Below are positions 5,450-8,242 of a stretch of 8,242 bases of DNA, piece after piece; the first letter of the stretch is position 1; every line of letters begins with the position of its first letter. The translations under genes were made by a program, and so were the position numbers. The notes under the pieces were generated by a model. That model was not told the DNA's origin and did not search any database. It saw only the letters and a program-made list of their open reading frames with translations. The DNA comes from CAYLZO01 sp964387775 (GTDB lineage: Bacteria; Chloroflexota; Anaerolineae; JAAYZQ01), in assembly GCA_964387775.1 (NCBI GenBank), contig CAYLZO010000232.1:1-8242 (forward strand), written 5' to 3'.

Positions 5450-6187
5450 TTACGCGATCTTGGCCAGGAGCACGCCCAGCAAATAGAGCAGGATCAGAGG
5501 ACCCATCACCAGGATCATGTTCAGCGGGTCCACCGTCGGGGTGATGACGGCGGCCAGGACGGCGATGATGACGACGGCGTACTTGAAATTCTTCATCAGG
5601 GTCTCGGCGTCGAGGATGCCCAGCTTGGCCAGGAAATAGATAAAAAGCGGCAGCTCGAACGACACGCCGATCCAGAACAAGAGCGACGTGACGAAGGACA
5701 GGTACTCGCCAACGGCCCAGTCCTGCTGGATAATATCGGCCAGAAATCCCTGAAGAAAGGGGATCGCCGCCGGGAGCATCACGAAATAGGCAAAGGCGAC
5801 GCCGACCACAAAGCAAAGGGTGGCGCCCGGGACCAGCACAAAAAGATAGCGGCGTTCCTTTTTGGTCAGCCCCGGCGCGATGAACCGGCCGATTTGGTAG
5901 ACGATGAAGGGCATGGCCAAGAGGATGCCACAGAGCAGGGCGACTTTCATATAGTTGCCCAGCGACTCGGTGGGCTTGAGCGCCTGGAGCGTGGCATTCT
6001 CACCCAGGGGGACCATGAGGACGACGAACGCTTGCTTGGCAAAGGCAAAGCTGATGGCCGTGGTGATGAACAGGGCGATAAAAGCCCGGATCAGCCGCGT
6101 GCGGAGCTCCCTCAGGTGCTCCATGAGCGGCATGATGGTCTCTTTGGTATTTTGGGCGCTCTCCGACGCCGTCTTTGCCTCAGCCAT
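5450..6187 (-). CDS. tatC: Sec-independent (Tat) protein translocase subunit TatC
   Basis: A protein of 245 residues, the normal TatC length. It carries the N-terminal MPLMEHLRELRTRLI motif (19-33), the periplasmic LKPTESLGNYMKVAL (70-84; the PxE region), FIAPGLTKKERRY (102-114), FAYFVMLPAAIPFL (132-145), GVSFELPLFIYFLAKLGIL (174-192) with the membrane Glu, and ITPTVDPLNM (215-224). About six membrane segments are visible (roughly 33-52, 79-98, 115-140, 162-183, 203-218, 222-242). TatC is the membrane receptor for twin-arginine signal peptides and acts with TatB. Start: ATG 6187, overlapping the tatB stop by 8 nt; a TTG two codons earlier is possible. Upstream there is only a weak ribosome binding site, so it likely depends on translation of tatB. 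Confidence 0.95.
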   Translation of the reverse strand: MAEAKTASESAQNTKETIMPLMEHLRELRTRLIRAFIALFITTAISFAFAKQAFVVLMVPLGENATLQALKPTESLGNYMKVALLCGILLAMPFIVYQIGRFIAPGLTKKERRYLFVLVPGATLCFVVGVAFAYFVMLPAAIPFLQGFLADIIQQDWAVGEYLSFVTSLLFWIGVSFELPLFIYFLAKLGILDAETLMKNFKYAVVIIAVLAAVITPTVDPLNMILVMGPLILLYLLGVLLAKIA

Positions 6188-6791
6188 TGTCAATCTCTGC
6201 TGTTGTGCCGCCGGGTGTCTCGGCTTCCGGCTCTTCTCGCCCTTGCTCTTCGGTGAGGGGCTCTTTCAGGACATCTCGGGCCGGTTCGGGCTTCGGTGGC
6301 ACGACCTCACCCGGCTCCTTTGCTTCTCTTTCCTCGATCTCTTCCCCGGCCTGTGGTTCGACCACTTGATCCAGGGGGGACGTGGGTTGCAGCGCATCTT
6401 GAGCGGCCCGGACGGCGGCGTCTATCGGTTTGCTGACCATCTGCCGCGTGCTGGCGATAGTCTTGCCGGCTTCTTCGAGGCTTTCGGTCATCCCCTTCAG
6501 CTCTTCGACCGTTTCGTCCAGTTCCGATGCCTTGAGGGCTGACTTGACGGCCTCCTGCGGGATGGAGCGGACCGAATCCACCGACTCGCGCAGCTCTCGG
6601 GTGGTCTCCTGGATCGACATCAACTCGGGGCCGATCTCGCGGGTCAAGTTGTCGTAAGCCGTGCGGAGGTCGCGCAGGGTCTTGCCCAGTTGCCGGGCCA
6701 GTTCGGGCAAGCGCTCCGGCCCGACGACGAGCAGGGCCAACAGCAAGATCACGATCAGTTCGGTGATGCCAATGTTGCTAAAGATGTTCAT
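6180..6791 (-). CDS. tatB: TatB-type Tat translocase subunit with long acidic tail
   Basis: A protein of 203 residues. The short N-terminus MNIFSNIGITEL is followed by one membrane helix (about 8-23) and GPERLPELARQLGKTLRDLR (24-43). GPERLP followed by an amphipathic helix is the TatB signature rather than TatA's GPKKLPEL, and the Glu at position 11 fits too. A long helical region (about 44-115) follows, rich in Glu, Ser and Leu and probably coiled coil, then a Pro/Glu-rich, probably disordered tail (130-203). TatB forms the substrate-receptor complex with TatC. No separate tatA is visible in this window; it may be elsewhere, or this protein may serve both roles. ATG 6791 overlaps the nusB stop by 4 nt (ATGA). 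Confidence 0.88.
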   Translation of the reverse strand: MNIFSNIGITELIVILLLALLVVGPERLPELARQLGKTLRDLRTAYDNLTREIGPELMSIQETTRELRESVDSVRSIPQEAVKSALKASELDETVEELKGMTESLEEAGKTIASTRQMVSKPIDAAVRAAQDALQPTSPLDQVVEPQAGEEIEEREAKEPGEVVPPKPEPARDVLKEPLTEEQGREEPEAETPGGTTAEIDNG

Positions 6792-7207
6792 CGCTTGATC
6801 GCATTCGCTTCCTTGGCAACCAGTGTGCCCAATACACCGTTGACAAACCGCCCCGAACTGTCGCTGCCGAACGTCTTTGCCAGCTCTACGGCTTCGTTGA
6901 TCACCACCTTGACCGGCGTGTCCTGGTCCAGGACGAGTTCGTAGATGGCAATGCGGAGGATGTTGCGGTCGATGATGGCGATCTGGTCCACGGGCCACTC
7001 GGGCGCATAGCGCTGGATCAGGTTATCGAGCCGTTCCTGGTTCGTGGTAGCCCCTTTGGTCAATTCTTGGGCAAAGTCCAGGGCAGCATCTGGCAGATTG
7101 CTCTCGTTGGACAGCCGGTCAACGACCACGGCTGGCGCGTGTCCGGCACAGTCTATTTCGTAGAGCGCCTGAAGTGCCGCGATCCTGGCCCGGTGGCGAG
7201 CTTTCAT
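6788..7207 (-). CDS. nusB: Transcription antitermination factor NusB
   Basis: A protein of 139 residues, the usual NusB length. Seen: MKARHRARIAALQALYEID at the start (the Arg-rich RNA-binding end), WPVDQIAIIDRNILRIAIYEL (71-91), and TPVKVVINEAVELAKTFGSDSSGRFVNGVLG (96-126), the most conserved NusB block including the FVNGVLG end. It binds boxA RNA with NusE (S10) and supports rRNA transcription. ATG 7207 overlaps the Asp23 stop by 4 nt, and its own stop overlaps the tatB start by 4 nt, so it is one of three genes coupled in a row. It has no reason to act specifically on its Tat neighbours. Confidence 0.95.
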   Translation of the reverse strand: MKARHRARIAALQALYEIDCAGHAPAVVVDRLSNESNLPDAALDFAQELTKGATTNQERLDNLIQRYAPEWPVDQIAIIDRNILRIAIYELVLDQDTPVKVVINEAVELAKTFGSDSSGRFVNGVLGTLVAKEANAIKR

Positions 7208-7593
7208 CCGCTGTCCTTTTGCTTGTCCCTGGCCGCCGAGAGTTCGGTAGCCACGTCTTCGATGTGGACGTTCACTTCCCGCACCGGCATGCCGACGATG
7301 TCCTCGATGGCCCGGGTGACCCGGTTCTGAAGCTCGCGCCCCATTTGCAGCAGGTCGACGTTCCGCTTGGCGACCAAATAGACGTCCACGCCGACTTGAT
7401 CGTCCACCACACTGACCTCGACGCCCCGGCTGACCGTCGTCTGCGGCGATGCCCTGTGCAGGCCCAGCCAGCGTTTGACGCCGGGCACGCTCTCGTACAA
7501 CTGGGCGATCCCCGGCACCGAATCGGCCGTCTTTTGCACAATGGTGACCAGCACGTTCGGCGCGATCGTGACCTTGCCGAGCTTTTTCTCCAC
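7204..7593 (-). CDS. Asp23/Gls24 family envelope stress protein
   Basis: A protein of 129 residues, compact for this family. Seen: VTIAPNVLVTIVQKTADSVPGI (the family's opening strand-helix, about 8-29), GVEVSVVDDQVGVDVYLVAK (about 58-77), LQMGRELQNRVTRAIEDIVG (82-101) and the C-terminal VREVNVHIEDV (104-114). These match Asp23 domains, which are membrane-associated stress proteins in Gram-positive bacteria and appear widely next to nusB and fatty-acid genes. Start: GTG 7593 with a strong GAGGGGGG 5 nt upstream, 11 nt after the FabG stop; the longer reading that begins inside fabG is rejected. Its stop overlaps nusB by 4 nt. The precise function is unknown. Confidence 0.88.
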   Translation of the reverse strand: MEKKLGKVTIAPNVLVTIVQKTADSVPGIAQLYESVPGVKRWLGLHRASPQTTVSRGVEVSVVDDQVGVDVYLVAKRNVDLLQMGRELQNRVTRAIEDIVGMPVREVNVHIEDVATELSAARDKQKDSG

Positions 7594-7604
7594 GGGTTCC
7601 CCCC

Positions 7605-8242
7605 TCAGGCCATGGCCAGGCCGCCGTCGACGGCCAGCACTTGCCCGGTGATAAACGCTGCGTCGTCCGAGGCCAGGAAAACGACCGCCGCAGCCATGTC
7701 CTCCGGCGTGCCCATGCGGCCCAGGGGCGTCCGCTTGACGGCTTCCTGGACCAGGTTTTCGGGCAGCGAGGCGGTCAGGTCTGTGGGCACGAAGCCGGGG
7801 GCCACGGCGTTGCACGTGATGCCCCGCGAGCCGAGCTCCTTGGCCACGGTCTTGGTCAGGCCCACGATCCCGGCCTTGGCCGAGGCATAGTTGGCCTGAC
7901 CGGCGTTGCCCGCCAGTCCGGCCACCGAGGTGACGTTGACGATCCGCCCGTAGCGCTGGCGCATCATCTGCCGGCTCACGGCCTTGATGCAGTTGAAGGT
8001 GCCTTTCAGGTTCGTATCGATGACAATGTCCCAGTCTTCCTCACTCATGCGCATGATGAGCGTGTCGCGCGTGGTGCCCGCGTTGTTGACCAGGACGTCG
8101 ATGCGCCCGAACTCGGCCTTGGCCGCGTCTATGAGCGCCTGGGCCTGGGCGACGTCGCTCACGTCGGCCTGGACGGCGATAGCCTGGCCGACGTTCGCCT
8201 CGATCTCGTCCACGACGTCGTTGGCCGCGGTCTCGTTGCCCC
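7605..8242 (-). CDS. fabG: 3-oxoacyl-[ACP] reductase (FabG-type SDR), 5' end outside window
   Basis: The C-terminal 211 residues of a short-chain dehydrogenase are present; about the first 35, with the TGxxxGIG cofactor-binding loop, are beyond the right edge. Seen: ADVSD (cofactor binding), VLVNNAGTTRDTL, the catalytic Ser in IVNVTSVAGL, the catalytic YASAK, then NAVAPGFVPTDL and GRMGTPEDMAAAVVFLASDDAAF ending in ITGQVLAVDGGLAMA. This is the pattern of FabG, which reduces 3-ketoacyl-ACP with NADPH in fatty-acid elongation, though other SDRs, such as acetoacetyl-CoA reductases, look similar. It is followed after 11 nt by the Asp23 gene and is the most upstream visible gene of the operon. Confidence 0.9.
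   Translation of the reverse strand, partial: GNETAANDVVDEIEANVGQAIAVQADVSDVAQAQALIDAAKAEFGRIDVLVNNAGTTRDTLIMRMSEEDWDIVIDTNLKGTFNCIKAVSRQMMRQRYGRIVNVTSVAGLAGNAGQANYASAKAGIVGLTKTVAKELGSRGITCNAVAPGFVPTDLTASLPENLVQEAVKRTPLGRMGTPEDMAAAVVFLASDDAAFITGQVLAVDGGLAMA

Noticed and set aside
6792..6998. N-terminal extension of the tatB frame into nusB
   Set aside because: The extension is Arg/His/Pro-rich out-of-frame nusB sequence; TatB proteins begin at the short MNIFSNIG-type segment, and ATG 6791 overlaps the nusB stop as ATGA.
7594..7815. N-terminal extension of the Asp23 frame into fabG
   Set aside because: It is fabG sequence in another frame; GTG 7593 has a strong ribosome binding site and gives a normal family N-terminus.

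Overview
This window is GC-rich bacterial DNA in which every convincing gene lies on the minus strand, so the gene order reads from right (8242) to left (1). The thiolase-like pair, the cyclic-2,3-diphosphoglycerate-synthetase-type GTPase, the Asp23 protein and the abundance of small toxin-antitoxin-type genes suggest a Chloroflexota (Anaerolineae-like) genome. That placement is inferred from gene content only; no rRNA or other marker is present to prove it.

Right part (8242-5450): a tightly packed housekeeping operon. It holds a 3-oxoacyl-ACP reductase-type SDR (FabG, 5' end outside the window), an Asp23/Gls24 protein, the antitermination factor NusB, a TatB-type protein and TatC. The last three junctions overlap by 4, 4 and 8 nt, so translation is probably coupled. 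The cell therefore exports folded proteins through a Tat translocase whose genes are cotranscribed with a fatty-acid or envelope-related set.

Middle (5449-3935): a 158-nt spacer filled with GGTTGAG-type repeats, then a 439-residue P-loop protein of the cyclic 2,3-diphosphoglycerate synthetase family. A perfect 13-bp hairpin terminator follows it.

Left-middle (3919-2660): an accessory stretch. A good sigma-70-type promoter drives an overlapping DUF4160-DUF2442 pair, which looks like a small toxin-antitoxin-type module. A NUDIX hydrolase with a TTG start and strong ribosome binding site comes next.

Left part (2605-1): two paralogous thiolase-like proteins, the second cut by the window edge. 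Both appear to lack the classical nucleophilic cysteine. Between them sits a small antitoxin-like gene and the wreck of its PIN-domain (VapC-like) toxin. The toxin's beginning and end are both readable, but in different frames and without the middle of the domain, which points to an internal deletion. The thiolase-like pair may form one complex, and the toxin-antitoxin remnant has probably been inserted into their transcription unit.

I saw no rRNA, tRNA, CRISPR array, transposase or complete defence system. The most noteworthy items are the cysteine-less thiolase pair, the collapsed PIN toxin, the DUF4160-DUF2442 pair with its own promoter, and two dissimilar intergenic repeat clusters.
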